The position numbers and the translations under genes were made by a program. Of a DNA stretch of 64,000 nucleotides, positions 43,845-53,284 are shown piece after piece. The notes beneath the pieces are model-generated. The model saw only the letters and a list, made by a program, of their open reading frames with translations. It had not been told where the DNA came from and made no database searches. Source of the stretch: Clostridia bacterium (GTDB lineage: Bacteria > Bacillota > Clostridia > Lachnospirales > Lachnospiraceae); assembly GCA_910575725.1 (NCBI GenBank), contig CAJTFE010000005.1:1-64000 (forward strand). Reading direction: 5' to 3'. Within the stretch, counting starts at the first letter, position 1. Every line of letters begins with the position of its first letter.

Positions 43845-45338
43845 CTAATCCCTAAGCGTCGCCGCATGCATGATTCGTTCCTGGGTTGCCTCTGAAATAT
43901 CCAGCTCACCGGTCTTCCTGCCCTCACACATAACCACGATCCGATCACTCATACGCAGAATCTCCGTCATCTCTGATGAAATCATGATGATGGACTTGCC
44001 CTGTGCCACCAGTTCATTCATCAGCTGATAAATCTCGCTCTTGGCTCCTACGTCAATACCCCGGGTAGGCTCATCGAAAATCAGAATATCGCAGTTTCTT
44101 ACCAGCCACTTGGCAATAACCACCTTCTGCTGGTTTCCTCCGGAAAGATTCACGACCAGCTGCTCCACGCCGGGCGTCTTTGTCTTAAGCGTCTCTACAT
44201 ACTGCTGGGCTACCTGATTTTCTTTCTTCTTATCGATAAAGGCGCCTTTCATAAAATTCTCAAGGCTGGCCATGGTAGAATTCTCTGCGATTGTCTTTGC
44301 CACTACAATTCCGTACCGCTTCCGATCCTCTGACAGATAACCAATCCCGCATTTTACCGCATCCTGGGGGGTCTTTATCTCTACCTTCTGCCCGTTTACA
44401 TAGACATCGCCGCTCTCCTTGGGATCTGCCCCGAACAAAGCTCTGGCTGTCTCTGTTCTTCCAGCCCCCATCAGGCCGGAAAATCCTAAGATTTCTCCCT
44501 TTCGCAGTTCAAAGCTCACATCACGTACCATTCTGCCCGCATTCAGATGTTCTACCTTAAGCACTACAGGCGCATCCTTCGGAACAGCACTCTCCGTCTT
44601 GGGATCTTCGTAAATCACACGGCCTACCATCATATTGATGATATCATCCTTGGTAGAATCCTTCGTAATCAAGGTTCCCACGTAACCGCCGTCACGCATA
44701 ACGGTTACCCGGTCAGTTATCACTTTAATCTCATCCATACGGTGGGAGATATATACAATACCCATCTGCTTTTCCCGCAGATCGCGGATAATCTTAAATA
44801 ATTCTTCGATCTCGGCTTCCGTTAAAGCCGCAGAAGGCTCATCAAAGATAATAACCCTGGCCTCATGTGAGATAGCCTTTGCAATCTCACACATCTGCTG
44901 CTTTCCGACAGTCAGCCGGCTCATGGTTTCTTTCGGATCTATGTCAATGCCAAGCTGATCAAAAAGCTTTTTTGCTTCCTCATTCATCTTCCTGTCGTCA
45001 ATCAGCTTGCCGTTCATAATCTCCCGGCCGATAAAGATATTCTGGGCCACTGTCAAATGCCCCATCATGTTCAGCTCCTGATGCACAATCACAATTCCCG
45101 CATCCTGAGCCTCTCTTGGGTTGGAAAACTCTACTTCCTTTCCCTCATATGTAATCGTTCCCTCGTCCTTGGTATAGATACCGGTCAGAACCTTCATCAA
45201 GGTTGACTTGCCGGCTCCGTTTTCACCCATCAGCGCATGTACTTCGCCTTTTCTGACCTCCAGGTCTACATGATCCAGCGCATGTACTCCGGGGAACGAT
45301 TTGTCGATACCTTTCATGGTTAAAATTACGTCGCCCAT
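43845..45338 (-). CDS. Sugar ABC transporter ATP-binding protein (RbsA/MglA-like)
   Basis: A 497-aa cytosolic protein with two ABC domains, as usual for this class. The first (about 1-240) has Walker A MGENGAGKSTLMK and signature SRLTVGKQQMCEIAKA. The second (about 250-497) has a degenerate P-loop (GLMGAGRTETAR) and signature NLSGGNQQKVVIAKW. It powers import through the two flanking permeases. Confidence 0.95.
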   Translation of the reverse strand: MGDVILTMKGIDKSFPGVHALDHVDLEVRKGEVHALMGENGAGKSTLMKVLTGIYTKDEGTITYEGKEVEFSNPREAQDAGIVIVHQELNMMGHLTVAQNIFIGREIMNGKLIDDRKMNEEAKKLFDQLGIDIDPKETMSRLTVGKQQMCEIAKAISHEARVIIFDEPSAALTEAEIEELFKIIRDLREKQMGIVYISHRMDEIKVITDRVTVMRDGGYVGTLITKDSTKDDIINMMVGRVIYEDPKTESAVPKDAPVVLKVEHLNAGRMVRDVSFELRKGEILGFSGLMGAGRTETARALFGADPKESGDVYVNGQKVEIKTPQDAVKCGIGYLSEDRKRYGIVVAKTIAENSTMASLENFMKGAFIDKKKENQVAQQYVETLKTKTPGVEQLVVNLSGGNQQKVVIAKWLVRNCDILIFDEPTRGIDVGAKSEIYQLMNELVAQGKSIIMISSEMTEILRMSDRIVVMCEGRKTGELDISEATQERIMHAATLRD

Positions 45339-45356
45339 TTTTTCCTCCCCCTTCGC

Positions 45357-46358
45357 TTAATTGCGTCTGCTTCTGCTGCGCAGGTCTGCATATACTACCG
45401 TTAGGACAATCAACCCGGTAATAATGTACTGGTAATTAATCTGGAAGCCCATAGCCATAATGCCTTCCTGCAGAAGTGCAATAATCAGCACTCCGATAAG
45501 GGTTCCTCCGATGGAAGCCACGCCTCCGGTCATGGATGTCCCGCCCATTACACAGCCGGCAATTGCCTCATTGTTAAATGTATCACCAAGGCCCGGAAGA
45601 ACCGTAGTATTCTTAGCCACATAGAAGATGGCTGCAATCCCGGCCAGTGTTCCGCAGATGATATATGCCAGCGTCTCCCAGCGCTTGGTATTCACGCCGG
45701 ACAGCCTTACAGCCTCCCGGTTGCTGCCGATGCACAGGATATAGCGGCCTGCCATGGTCTTATTCAGAATAACGGCGCAGACAGCAGCCGCTATAATCAG
45801 GATAAACAAGCCTGTCGGGATCTCTGTGGTCCCCACCTTCATGCCTACCAGGTTCCGGAACCAGCCGTTGGCGTCTCCTGCCTGGGGCCAGCTCACGGAC
45901 TGCGTCTTGGTAAATACGGATCCAATGCCTTTTGCAAGCATCATGCTTGCCATGGAGGTAATAAACGACGGCAGCCCCGCATAAGATACCAGAACACCAT
46001 TGAGTACTCCAAAAGCCGTTCCCACCAGTATGCACAGGATCAGGCATATAATCAGCGGCCATCCCTTGGATGTCAGAAGATATCCTGAAATCAATGCTCC
46101 GCAGAACATCACCGGGCCAATGGAGAAATCAATTCCCCCCGTAGCAATAACAAAGGTTACTCCCAAAGACAAGAAGCCCATGAAATACGCATATTTCAAT
46201 AAGCTGACAATACGGGCAAAGCTCACAAAATTTGCATTTGCCTTCACCATCGGTGTGATGAGTGCAAACAGAAGGTACAGCAGTACCATAACACATAACA
46301 ATACCACCCTGTTAAACCCAATCTTTTTTACGATTGCATTCTGTTTAATTTTTTCCAC
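45357..46358 (-). CDS. Sugar ABC transporter permease (RbsC-like), first
   Basis: A 333-aa membrane protein, the first gene of the importer operon. TGGIDFSIGPVMFCGALISGY, VSWPQAGDANGWFRNLVG and AGCVMGGTSMTGGVASIGGT parallel the second permease. About ten hydrophobic segments are present. The order permease-ATPase-permease-binding protein is unusual but known for this family in Lachnospiraceae. Confidence 0.92.
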   Translation of the reverse strand: MEKIKQNAIVKKIGFNRVVLLCVMVLLYLLFALITPMVKANANFVSFARIVSLLKYAYFMGFLSLGVTFVIATGGIDFSIGPVMFCGALISGYLLTSKGWPLIICLILCILVGTAFGVLNGVLVSYAGLPSFITSMASMMLAKGIGSVFTKTQSVSWPQAGDANGWFRNLVGMKVGTTEIPTGLFILIIAAAVCAVILNKTMAGRYILCIGSNREAVRLSGVNTKRWETLAYIICGTLAGIAAIFYVAKNTTVLPGLGDTFNNEAIAGCVMGGTSMTGGVASIGGTLIGVLIIALLQEGIMAMGFQINYQYIITGLIVLTVVYADLRSRSRRN

Positions 46359-46427
46359 CTTTTTCCCTCCAGTACCCCCGTAGAGAAGGCGATAAAAACG
46401 CCTTGTCTGTCCGTTGAATTTATGTCT

Positions 46428-46456
46428 ATTATATGTCCAAATTATGAATAAAGTAA
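46428..46456 (-). promoter_or_regulatory. Candidate promoter of the sugar importer operon
   Basis: Minus-strand TATAAT (46428-46433) with a weak -35 TTACTT (46451-46456) at 17 bases. A strong -10 with a poor -35 fits an activator-dependent promoter, for example one driven by the nearby YesN-type regulator (inferred). A small GGCG/CGCC hairpin lies in the leader. Confidence 0.45.
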
Positions 46457-46490
46457 TAGAAAATCCTTTTGGAATAGGTAAATATTTTAC

Positions 46491-46540
46491 GAAAAAACAG
46501 CCGCAAATCTCTAAAGTACCGGATTTGCGGCTGTTTTTTC
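46491..46540. terminator. Terminator after the small hypothetical gene
   Basis: Perfect stem AACAGCCGCAAATC/GATTTGCGGCTGTT flanked by A and T runs, usable in both directions. Confidence 0.88.
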
Positions 46541-46584
46541 GATTACTGTCTCATTTTTAAGGCTTTTAACTGGAGATTCGTTCT

Positions 46585-46764
46585 TCAAATACACAAAATC
46601 CCATCAAGCATGCGATAAGGGCTCCCGTTATCATTAACAACATCTTCCGCCACCTCCTTGTACCGGCAGAGCCACTGCTCCAGTTCCGGTTCTGTGATAT
46701 GCTCCAGTTTATCCGGGTTGTGCCGGGCAAACTGCTTCAGCTTCTGAAAGGTCCCACATTTCAT
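46585..46764 (-). CDS. Small hypothetical protein
   Basis: A 59-aa soluble protein from the ATG at 46762-46764 (GGGGGAG six bases upstream). It reads MKCGTFQKLKQFARHNPDKL and continues with an acidic ITEPELEQWLCRYKEVAEDV. A frame 17 codons longer exists, but its start lacks a ribosome site. Family not recognised. It is monocistronic, with its own terminator. Confidence 0.55.
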   Translation of the reverse strand: MKCGTFQKLKQFARHNPDKLEHITEPELEQWLCRYKEVAEDVVNDNGSPYRMLDGILCI

Positions 46765-46902
46765 TTTCAGCTCCCCCTTTACTTTTCCGGTTTTCTTATC
46801 TATAATTATAATCAAGAAATATATTATAAAATATATTTGTATCGCTTATTTATATAATTATATCTTCAATTATTCTATTATTATATATGGATAGGAGCAG
46901 CT

Positions 46903-47799
46903 ATGAAAATACGGATCAGGGAAAACCAGTCTGAAGAAATCGAGGGCCTTTCCACGGAATATCCTTATATCTGCCATCATGTCAATCTGGCAGACACCAG
47001 GATTCCCTGGCACTGGCACGAGGAGGTTGAGTTTGTCTTTGTGGTCAGCGGGGCTATGACCCTTACGACTTCCAATCAGACCTGTTCCTTTCACAAAGGC
47101 GAAGGCTTTTTTATCAACGCCAATGTGCTCTGCACTATGAATGCCCGAGAGGAGGGGCAGACTGCCGTTATTGATTCTCATCTGTTTCACCCTGTATTCC
47201 TGGGGGGACATTTTAAAAGTATTTTTTTCACCAGGTATCTGGAACCTGTTCTTCAGAACCGGTATCTGGAGCTTCTGGAATTCCGTGAAGCCGGGCCGCG
47301 GCAGAAGAAGCTGCTGGAGCTTCTGCGCCGGGCCGCGCTGCTTCAGAAGCATGAGAATACAGAATTTCAGACCAGAAATGTTTTTTCGGATATCTGGCTT
47401 CTGCTTCTTGAGGAGCTTCGGGAGGCGAAGCCTCTTTTGGACTCCTCCAAGAGCGTAAACCGGGATCGCATTCAGACTATGCTTGCTTTTATCCAGCAGA
47501 ATTACCGAGAGAAACTGTCTCTTGAGGATATCGCACGGTCTGCCTGCGTAAGTAAAAGCGAATGTCTGCGCTGCTTCCGCACCAGTATCCAGCGGACGCC
47601 TTTTGAATATCTTCTGGATTACCGGCTTGAATGCGCGGAGCGGCTTTTACGGACTACAGATACTCCGGTTCTGGATATTGCTCTTAAGTGCGGATTTTCA
47701 AACGGGGCTTATTTTGGGAAAATGTTTAAGGAGGCCAGGGGGATACCGCCTGGACTTTATCGGAAGGTTCATCAAAAAAAGAACGGCGGCATCCCCTGA
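46903..47799 (+). CDS. AraC family transcriptional regulator
   Basis: A 298-aa regulator with an N-terminal cupin domain (about 15-150, RIPWHWHEEVEFVFVVSGAMT holding a HWHEE metal-like motif) and a C-terminal AraC helix-turn-helix (about 195-295, LSLEDIARSACVSKSECLRCF and PVLDIALKCGFSNGAYFGKMF). It lies in very AT-rich DNA (46816-46902) that probably contains its promoter. It sits between the importer operon and the sensor trio, so it may regulate either. Confidence 0.88.
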   Translation: MKIRIRENQSEEIEGLSTEYPYICHHVNLADTRIPWHWHEEVEFVFVVSGAMTLTTSNQTCSFHKGEGFFINANVLCTMNAREEGQTAVIDSHLFHPVFLGGHFKSIFFTRYLEPVLQNRYLELLEFREAGPRQKKLLELLRRAALLQKHENTEFQTRNVFSDIWLLLLEELREAKPLLDSSKSVNRDRIQTMLAFIQQNYREKLSLEDIARSACVSKSECLRCFRTSIQRTPFEYLLDYRLECAERLLRTTDTPVLDIALKCGFSNGAYFGKMFKEARGIPPGLYRKVHQKKNGGIP

Positions 47800-47814
47800 C
47801 TCTTTAGAGATTCG

Positions 47815-48798
47815 TTATTTTTTTCCAAAGAATGGAAATAGGAGTTTTTGGTTTTCTTCGGTATACATGTTTTCTTTGGTTATCAGCTCGGATCCGGAGT
47901 CTACGTAGGCTTCTACTGCTTTCCCACGAGCGGCTTTGACTGCTGTCTCGATTCCCAGATAGCCCATGTTGAATGGCTTTTGAATGACTATGGCGTCGAA
48001 TACGCCTTCCTCTAACAGCTGGATTTCTTCTATAGAGCTGTCGAAGCCCGCCATATGGCAGCTGCCTGAGAGCCCAAGATCTTTTACTGCAAGGGCCGCG
48101 CCTACTGCGGAATATTCATTGAGCCCTACAATCATATTCATATCCGGGTATTTCTCCAAAAGCCCACAGGTGAGCTGATAGGCTTTTTCTGAGGAAGAAT
48201 CGCAGAACACTACTTCTGCTATCTGCTTTTCGGCATCTGCAAGCCCGGCGCGGAACCCCCGTTCACGCTCGACTGCCGTGGAGGTTCCTTTTATATGGCC
48301 TACAACGCCGATGACTGTGGCCTCATTTACAAATTGTTTCATAAAGGTTCCCATCTTATATCCGGCTTCAAAGTTGTCGGTTGCAATTAAGGATTCTCCA
48401 ATCTCCCGTTCCATGGTGGAGTCCATCAGCACCAGGGTTATTCCGGCTGCCTCGATCTGCGCGGCAAAGGGAAGGGTGGCGTCGTAGCTGCTGGGGGTCA
48501 ATGCGATCGCGTCAGGCTTTTCCTCTATGGCTTCCAGTATCATCTGGTGCTGGAGCTCTGTCTCACTCTCTCTTTTTGGACCCATAATGGTCAGTTCCAC
48601 ACCCAGCTCATCAGCCGCCATCTGGCCCCCTTCGTAGATGCTGGTCCAGAAGTCTGTATCATCCACTGCTTTTTGAATCAGCACAATCTTAAGAGGGCTT
48701 TGTCCTTCGTTCCGGCTCTGCCAGTACCACAACCCCAGAACTGCCGCAAAGCAGGCGGCAAATCCTGCTGCCAGTATTTTTTTCTTATAATTCCCCAT
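47815..48798 (-). CDS. Membrane-anchored sugar-binding sensor protein (XylFII-like)
   Basis: A 327-aa type I periplasmic binding protein of the RbsB class, with KIVLIQKAVDDTDFWTSIYEGGQMAADE near the start. It has a non-lipoprotein N-terminal anchor (KKKILAAGFAACFAAVLGLW, about 5-24). No permease or ATPase is linked to it. It lies directly behind a YesM-type kinase, overlapping its end by 14 bases. This matches the XylFII-LytS-YesN arrangement, in which an anchored binding protein passes sugar signals to the kinase. The start is ATG at 48796-48798 after GGAGGGAAGGG. Confidence 0.8.
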   Translation of the reverse strand: MGNYKKKILAAGFAACFAAVLGLWYWQSRNEGQSPLKIVLIQKAVDDTDFWTSIYEGGQMAADELGVELTIMGPKRESETELQHQMILEAIEEKPDAIALTPSSYDATLPFAAQIEAAGITLVLMDSTMEREIGESLIATDNFEAGYKMGTFMKQFVNEATVIGVVGHIKGTSTAVERERGFRAGLADAEKQIAEVVFCDSSSEKAYQLTCGLLEKYPDMNMIVGLNEYSAVGAALAVKDLGLSGSCHMAGFDSSIEEIQLLEEGVFDAIVIQKPFNMGYLGIETAVKAARGKAVEAYVDSGSELITKENMYTEENQKLLFPFFGKK

Positions 48799-50569
48799 CC
48801 CTTCCCTCCTCTCTTCCAAAGGGAAGTCTTATGGCTGCTTCGGTTCCCTTACCCGGGCTGCTTTGGAAACTGATTCCATATTCCTCTCCATAGTAAAGCT
48901 GAATCCGCTCATTCACATTGTTCAGGCCCACCCCGTTGGAACGGGTGTCTCTTGTGTGCTTTTCAAATATATGGGCCAAGGCCTCCGCATCCATTCCTTT
49001 TCCGTCGTCCTGTACCAGAAGTATCATCTGATCCCCTTTCCGAAAACCCCGTATCCGGATCAGCCCTTTCCCCTCCTTGTACTTTATTCCATGGTAAATG
49101 GCATTTTCCACCAAGGGCTGAAGAATCAGCTTAATAACTTTTTCCTGCATGATTTCCGGATCTACCAGGATCTCGTATTCCAGCTTGTCCTTGTAGCGCA
49201 TTTTCTGAATGGACAGATAGGTTTCTGTATACGCCGCTTCTTCGGCCACAGTCACCACCTCCTGCTCATTGCTGATGCTCCGGCGCAGAAGCTTTGCCAG
49301 GGACGAGGTCATACGCACTACCTCCTGGTTTTTCCCCCACTCTGCCATCCAGATTATGGAGTCCAGGGTATTATAGAGAAAATGGGGATTGATCTGGGAC
49401 TGGAGGGCCTTAAGCTCTGATCTGCGTTTGATCTGCTGCTCCCGGTCTCTCTGTACCATCAGGTTCTTTATTTCCTCTGTCATCATATTGAAATTACGGC
49501 TCAGATGCCCGATTTCATTTTCCTCCCGGACATCCAGGGCTGCATGGGCAAAATTTCCCTTTTCCACCTCTTTCATGGACTTTTCCAGAGCCTTAATCGG
49601 CTTTGTTATCTCATCGGAGAGAAGATAAGCCAGGGCCAGGGCCGCCAGAAACAATGCCAGGGCTATCACAAGATAAATCTTCCTTGCCTCATCGGCCCTA
49701 TGCATCAGCTCCGGCACCATGGATACGCCGACTACAATCCATCCCGTCTGCTCGGAACGGGAGACGGTGTACAAACGGCCGTCTTTAGAGAGAAATGAAG
49801 ATTCCTTTGTCTCCATAACCTCTGTAATCAGCTCTTTTTTCATGCCGCTGTAGATCAGCTGCTGCTGGGGATGGTATACGATTCCCCCGTTTTCATCCAG
49901 AATGTAGATATACCCCCGGTTCCCCAGGCTGAGCCGCTCGCACAGATCACTGATGGCGCTGTAATTCAAGTCTACAAAAAAGATGCCCCCTGCCTCCGGA
50001 TCGTCCTTTCTGGAAATATTACGGCTCAAGGTTACAACCCAGTCATAGCTTCCAAATATGGCGTTCTGCACATGGGAGGAGGAAATGACCGTCTCCCCTC
50101 CGGCTGCCTCCGCTTCCTGATACCAGGCAAGCTCTGAAACATTGATATACGGATTCAGTCTTGCACGCCCTTGATTAATCAGGGCCTCTCTCTTCCTTGG
50201 AAGCAATGCGATGTTGACAATGTCGTTCCGGGTGTCCGTGATCGTGCGGAATACTCCAAGAATCCGCTCTGGAAGCTCCTTCTCCCTCTCCTCGGAAAGC
50301 TCTTTTCCAAAAAGGTAATCCCATACATCCGAATTGTCCGCTACAATGACGGAAATATTCTCCATATAGCCGATGTAAGAGTCAATGTCATTGTTTACCT
50401 GTCCGATCAGCTGGGAGGTATATTCCGTGGAATTCTCCAGCACTGCTTCCCTGGTAAACCGCAGAGACAGCACAAGAAAAATCATAAGGGCAAAGACAAT
50501 GAGCACCGCGAAGGAAAATATGATTGAAGTCCGGATGCTGCGGAAACGCATCAGCAGATTTTTTTTCAT
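48785..50569 (-). CDS. YesM/LytS-type sensor histidine kinase
   Basis: A 594-aa membrane kinase. TM1 is about 13-36, a dCache-type extracellular sensor about 38-290, TM2 about 297-317, a HAMP linker follows to about 370, and the His_kinase domain has the phospho-acceptor H396 in SQINPHFLYNTLD. The ATPase domain has LILQPLVENAIYHG and the G boxes DDGKGM and GVGLNNVNERI. Its ATG overlaps the regulator's TGA by four bases. The extracellular part probably contacts the anchored sugar-binding protein. Confidence 0.93.
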   Translation of the reverse strand: MKKNLLMRFRSIRTSIIFSFAVLIVFALMIFLVLSLRFTREAVLENSTEYTSQLIGQVNNDIDSYIGYMENISVIVADNSDVWDYLFGKELSEEREKELPERILGVFRTITDTRNDIVNIALLPRKREALINQGRARLNPYINVSELAWYQEAEAAGGETVISSSHVQNAIFGSYDWVVTLSRNISRKDDPEAGGIFFVDLNYSAISDLCERLSLGNRGYIYILDENGGIVYHPQQQLIYSGMKKELITEVMETKESSFLSKDGRLYTVSRSEQTGWIVVGVSMVPELMHRADEARKIYLVIALALFLAALALAYLLSDEITKPIKALEKSMKEVEKGNFAHAALDVREENEIGHLSRNFNMMTEEIKNLMVQRDREQQIKRRSELKALQSQINPHFLYNTLDSIIWMAEWGKNQEVVRMTSSLAKLLRRSISNEQEVVTVAEEAAYTETYLSIQKMRYKDKLEYEILVDPEIMQEKVIKLILQPLVENAIYHGIKYKEGKGLIRIRGFRKGDQMILLVQDDGKGMDAEALAHIFEKHTRDTRSNGVGLNNVNERIQLYYGEEYGISFQSSPGKGTEAAIRLPFGREEGRDGEL

Positions 50570-52182
50570 TCCGTCCGGTTCTCCTTTGCATACTCTGTGG
50601 GTGTTCTTCCCGTAGCCTTTTTAAAAGCAATGCTGAAATAATGGGGATCGGAAAACCCCACCTCCCGGGCTACCTCGTAGGTCTTCATGGACGTATTTTC
50701 CAGAAGCTTTCTGGCCTCCTCCATCCGCTTTTTTGTCAGGGCCTCGATAAAGGTCTCCCCGGTACAGCTTTTAAACAAGGTGCTGAAATAGCTGGTGCTG
50801 ATGGCAAGATGGCTGCATACGGAATTGAGATTCACCTCGGAGTTCATATAATTCTCTTTGATATAATCAAGAGCCATCATAGCCTGCTTCTTTCCGTAGC
50901 TGTCCCTCTGCTCTCCCAACAGTCCGGAAATATGAACGCAGATAGCTGTCACATCCTCAGCCATATCTGTCAGATGCTCATAGGCGTAAATCCGGTTTAA
51001 GAATTCCTTCTCTTCCTCCACAATGAGGTTTTCCTTCTCTTTGATCAGATTGGCCGTTGCAATCACGGTCAGAAGCAGGTTCTGCATATAGATGATAGAA
51101 CGGTTGCGGTTGGCATAGGAATCCCGGATCTCCTGGGCAAAGGCCCGTATATTCTCCTCAATGGACACCTCGTTTCCGCTTTTGATCTCCTGGAGCACCT
51201 TTCCGGCCCACCTAGGCACGTCTATGGCCCGGCTGTTCTCCGGCTCTTCCAGAAGCTCCGGCTTAAGAACCCGACCGCCTCCCATAAAAAATTTCTGCTC
51301 CATCACATCCCAGGCTCCTTCATAGGACTGGTACAAACGGCAGATATCGGGCACCATCTGCCCAACGCCGATGGTGGTCTCTATGAGAAGCAGGCTGTGG
51401 ATGGTTTCCTGGATCTCCCGAAAGATTTCTTCCATCTGCTTTTCCAGCTCTTCCTTTGAACGGCCGCAAAAAATGATGATGGTTTTCTCCTCCATATTCT
51501 GAAAAACCACCCCCAGCTTCTGGCGCTCAACCAACTCCTGGGTAATATTGCAGATAGCAAACAGGGCCAGATCGTCACGGACGTCCGTGTACTGGTTCAG
51601 AAAAGGCGACAGATCGTCTCCTTCCACAATGGCAGTATTAAAAAAAGCCCCCGACAGACAAATTCCCAGCTCCGCCATCTTATCCCCAAGACCCTCCGGC
51701 CGTTCATTTCCCCGTAAAAGGCTGTTTAAAAAGCGTCCGCGCAAAAAGGGCCTGTTGCTGATATAGGCCCCCTGCAGTTTTTTCAAGGTTTTCATTTTTG
51801 CACAGCGTTCATCCAGGCTTTTCTTTGCCCGAATGAGAACCTCCATAAGCTCCGAAGGCGTCACAGGCTTAAGAATATATTCCATAACCTGGTAGCGCAC
51901 CGCCTGCTTTGCATACTCAAATTCGTCATAACCGCTGATGATCACGGTTTTTGTATCGGGATGATTTTCATGGACATAGCGCGCCAGCTCGATTCCGTCT
52001 ACATACGGCATATAAATGTCTGTCAACAGCAGATCCGGCGCGGCCTCTTTCATCCGCTCCATAGCCTCCCGGCCGTTTTCACAGCTGCCAATCAGCTCAA
52101 AGCCCATTTCCTCCCAAGGAATATTTTCACTGATTGCCTCGCGGATCAACGCCTCATCGTCTACCAGCAATACCTTATACAT
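50566..52182 (-). CDS. YesN-type response regulator with AraC output domain
   Basis: A 538-aa regulator. The N-terminal receiver (1-120) has the acidic pair DDE at 8-10, phospho-acceptor D55 in LLLTDIYMP and lysine in LKPVTPSE. A 300-residue middle region follows, and a C-terminal AraC helix-turn-helix (about 435-535; NSVCSHLAISTSYFSTLFK and YEVAREVGFSDPHYFSIAFK). The likely target is the ABC importer operon 5 kb away. It is the first gene of the trio; R3b lies 20 bp upstream. Confidence 0.93.
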   Translation of the reverse strand: MYKVLLVDDEALIREAISENIPWEEMGFELIGSCENGREAMERMKEAAPDLLLTDIYMPYVDGIELARYVHENHPDTKTVIISGYDEFEYAKQAVRYQVMEYILKPVTPSELMEVLIRAKKSLDERCAKMKTLKKLQGAYISNRPFLRGRFLNSLLRGNERPEGLGDKMAELGICLSGAFFNTAIVEGDDLSPFLNQYTDVRDDLALFAICNITQELVERQKLGVVFQNMEEKTIIIFCGRSKEELEKQMEEIFREIQETIHSLLLIETTIGVGQMVPDICRLYQSYEGAWDVMEQKFFMGGGRVLKPELLEEPENSRAIDVPRWAGKVLQEIKSGNEVSIEENIRAFAQEIRDSYANRNRSIIYMQNLLLTVIATANLIKEKENLIVEEEKEFLNRIYAYEHLTDMAEDVTAICVHISGLLGEQRDSYGKKQAMMALDYIKENYMNSEVNLNSVCSHLAISTSYFSTLFKSCTGETFIEALTKKRMEEARKLLENTSMKTYEVAREVGFSDPHYFSIAFKKATGRTPTEYAKENRTE

Positions 52183-52201
52183 AACTCTCTTCCCCTTGCA
52201 T

Positions 52202-52379
52202 GCGGAGCTGCCGCAAAATAAGACGGCAGGCTTTTCCGCTGTCCGGTGTCCGGCTGTTCACGCACACGCTGTTTGATATTGGCGGACTTCAAGTCCGACA
52301 AGAGCAGACAGCGTGTACGGGAACCGTCCGAACACCGGATGCGGAAATGACTGACGGCTTATTTTGCGGCAGCTCCGCT
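52202..52379. repeat. R3 palindrome, copy b
   Basis: A 178-bp inverted repeat (arms from GCGGAGCTGCCGCAAAATAAG and its complement). Shared inner blocks with copy a are GTCCGGCTGTTC and GAACCGTCCGAACAC. It fills the gap between the DUF1002 stop and the response-regulator leader. Confidence 0.85.
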
Positions 52380-52384
52380 CCTTT

Positions 52385-53275
52385 TTATCCGAAAAGCTTG
52401 TTAAAAAAGCCCATAATCGCATCAAAGAACCGGGTGATAAAATTCCCCACCTGCTCCGTATCAATGTTATCCAGGTCAAGGCCCATGCCCTTGAGCTTCT
52501 CATAGAGCTCTCCGGCCTGCTTTGCCAGGGCGTCCACATCCAGATCCAGCTTGCTGATCTTGTTCATCAGCTTAATCAGCTCCTGCACCTGCTCGTCGGA
52601 CAGCTCAATGTTGAATTCCTTCATGGCATTGCGGATGATCCGCTCAATATCCTCATCGGATTCCACATGCTCCTCCGCTATCTGCTGCTTGATGTAAGCG
52701 ATAATGTCGGAAGCCGCCTCGGAATCGCCCAGGATGTCGCCCAGGTCTCCCGTTACCACGATCTCGTTTACAGCTGCCTCCAGAGCTTCCTCACCTACAT
52801 TTTCACCTGTCATTTCCTCGTAGCCCTTGACGGCTCCGATAAGGGCCGCCGTTCCCGACAGGTTGGTGGGACCGGCCACGAATACGTCCGCATCCTTGAG
52901 GCCGGCTGTAATCAAGGCGTTCCGATACATATCAATGGTACAGTAGCTGATGTTGTAAGTAGTCACATTAAGGCCGCTGCCCTCTGCCGCCGGGCGGATC
53001 AGCACGGAGGACAATGCCTTCGTTCCGATGACGCCGGCTCCCAGATATTGATCCAGATATTGGTGCTCCTGCTCGTTGGTCACATAGATTACCTTGTAGC
53101 TATCCAGATCCGCCGGGTCTACGCCCAGAAGATTCAAGACCGTTGCTTTCTGCTCCTCGCTTAAATTGGCTCCCAGGGCCAGGATCGGCGTGTCATCTTC
53201 CGCTGCAAATGCCGTAATTCCGGACGTAAGCAGCATGGCCATGGCCAGTATCAGTGATAAAAGTCGCTTTTTCAT
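52385..53275 (-). CDS. DUF1002 family exported protein
   Basis: A 296-aa protein with a signal peptide (KKRLLSLILAMAMLLTSGI...AFAAED, cleavage about 25) and a DUF1002/YdjM-like domain (ALGANLSEEQKATVLNLLG; VTNEQEHQYLDQYL; AGPTNLSGTAALIGAVKGYEE). The last 70 residues are helical and acidic. Function unknown; it is widespread in Firmicutes. The ATG at 53273-53275 follows AGGAGGAAAT. A longer frame exists only because R1f is open in this frame. Confidence 0.88.
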   Translation of the reverse strand: MKKRLLSLILAMAMLLTSGITAFAAEDDTPILALGANLSEEQKATVLNLLGVDPADLDSYKVIYVTNEQEHQYLDQYLGAGVIGTKALSSVLIRPAAEGSGLNVTTYNISYCTIDMYRNALITAGLKDADVFVAGPTNLSGTAALIGAVKGYEEMTGENVGEEALEAAVNEIVVTGDLGDILGDSEAASDIIAYIKQQIAEEHVESDEDIERIIRNAMKEFNIELSDEQVQELIKLMNKISKLDLDVDALAKQAGELYEKLKGMGLDLDNIDTEQVGNFITRFFDAIMGFFNKLFG

Positions 53276-53284
53276 ATTTCCTCC

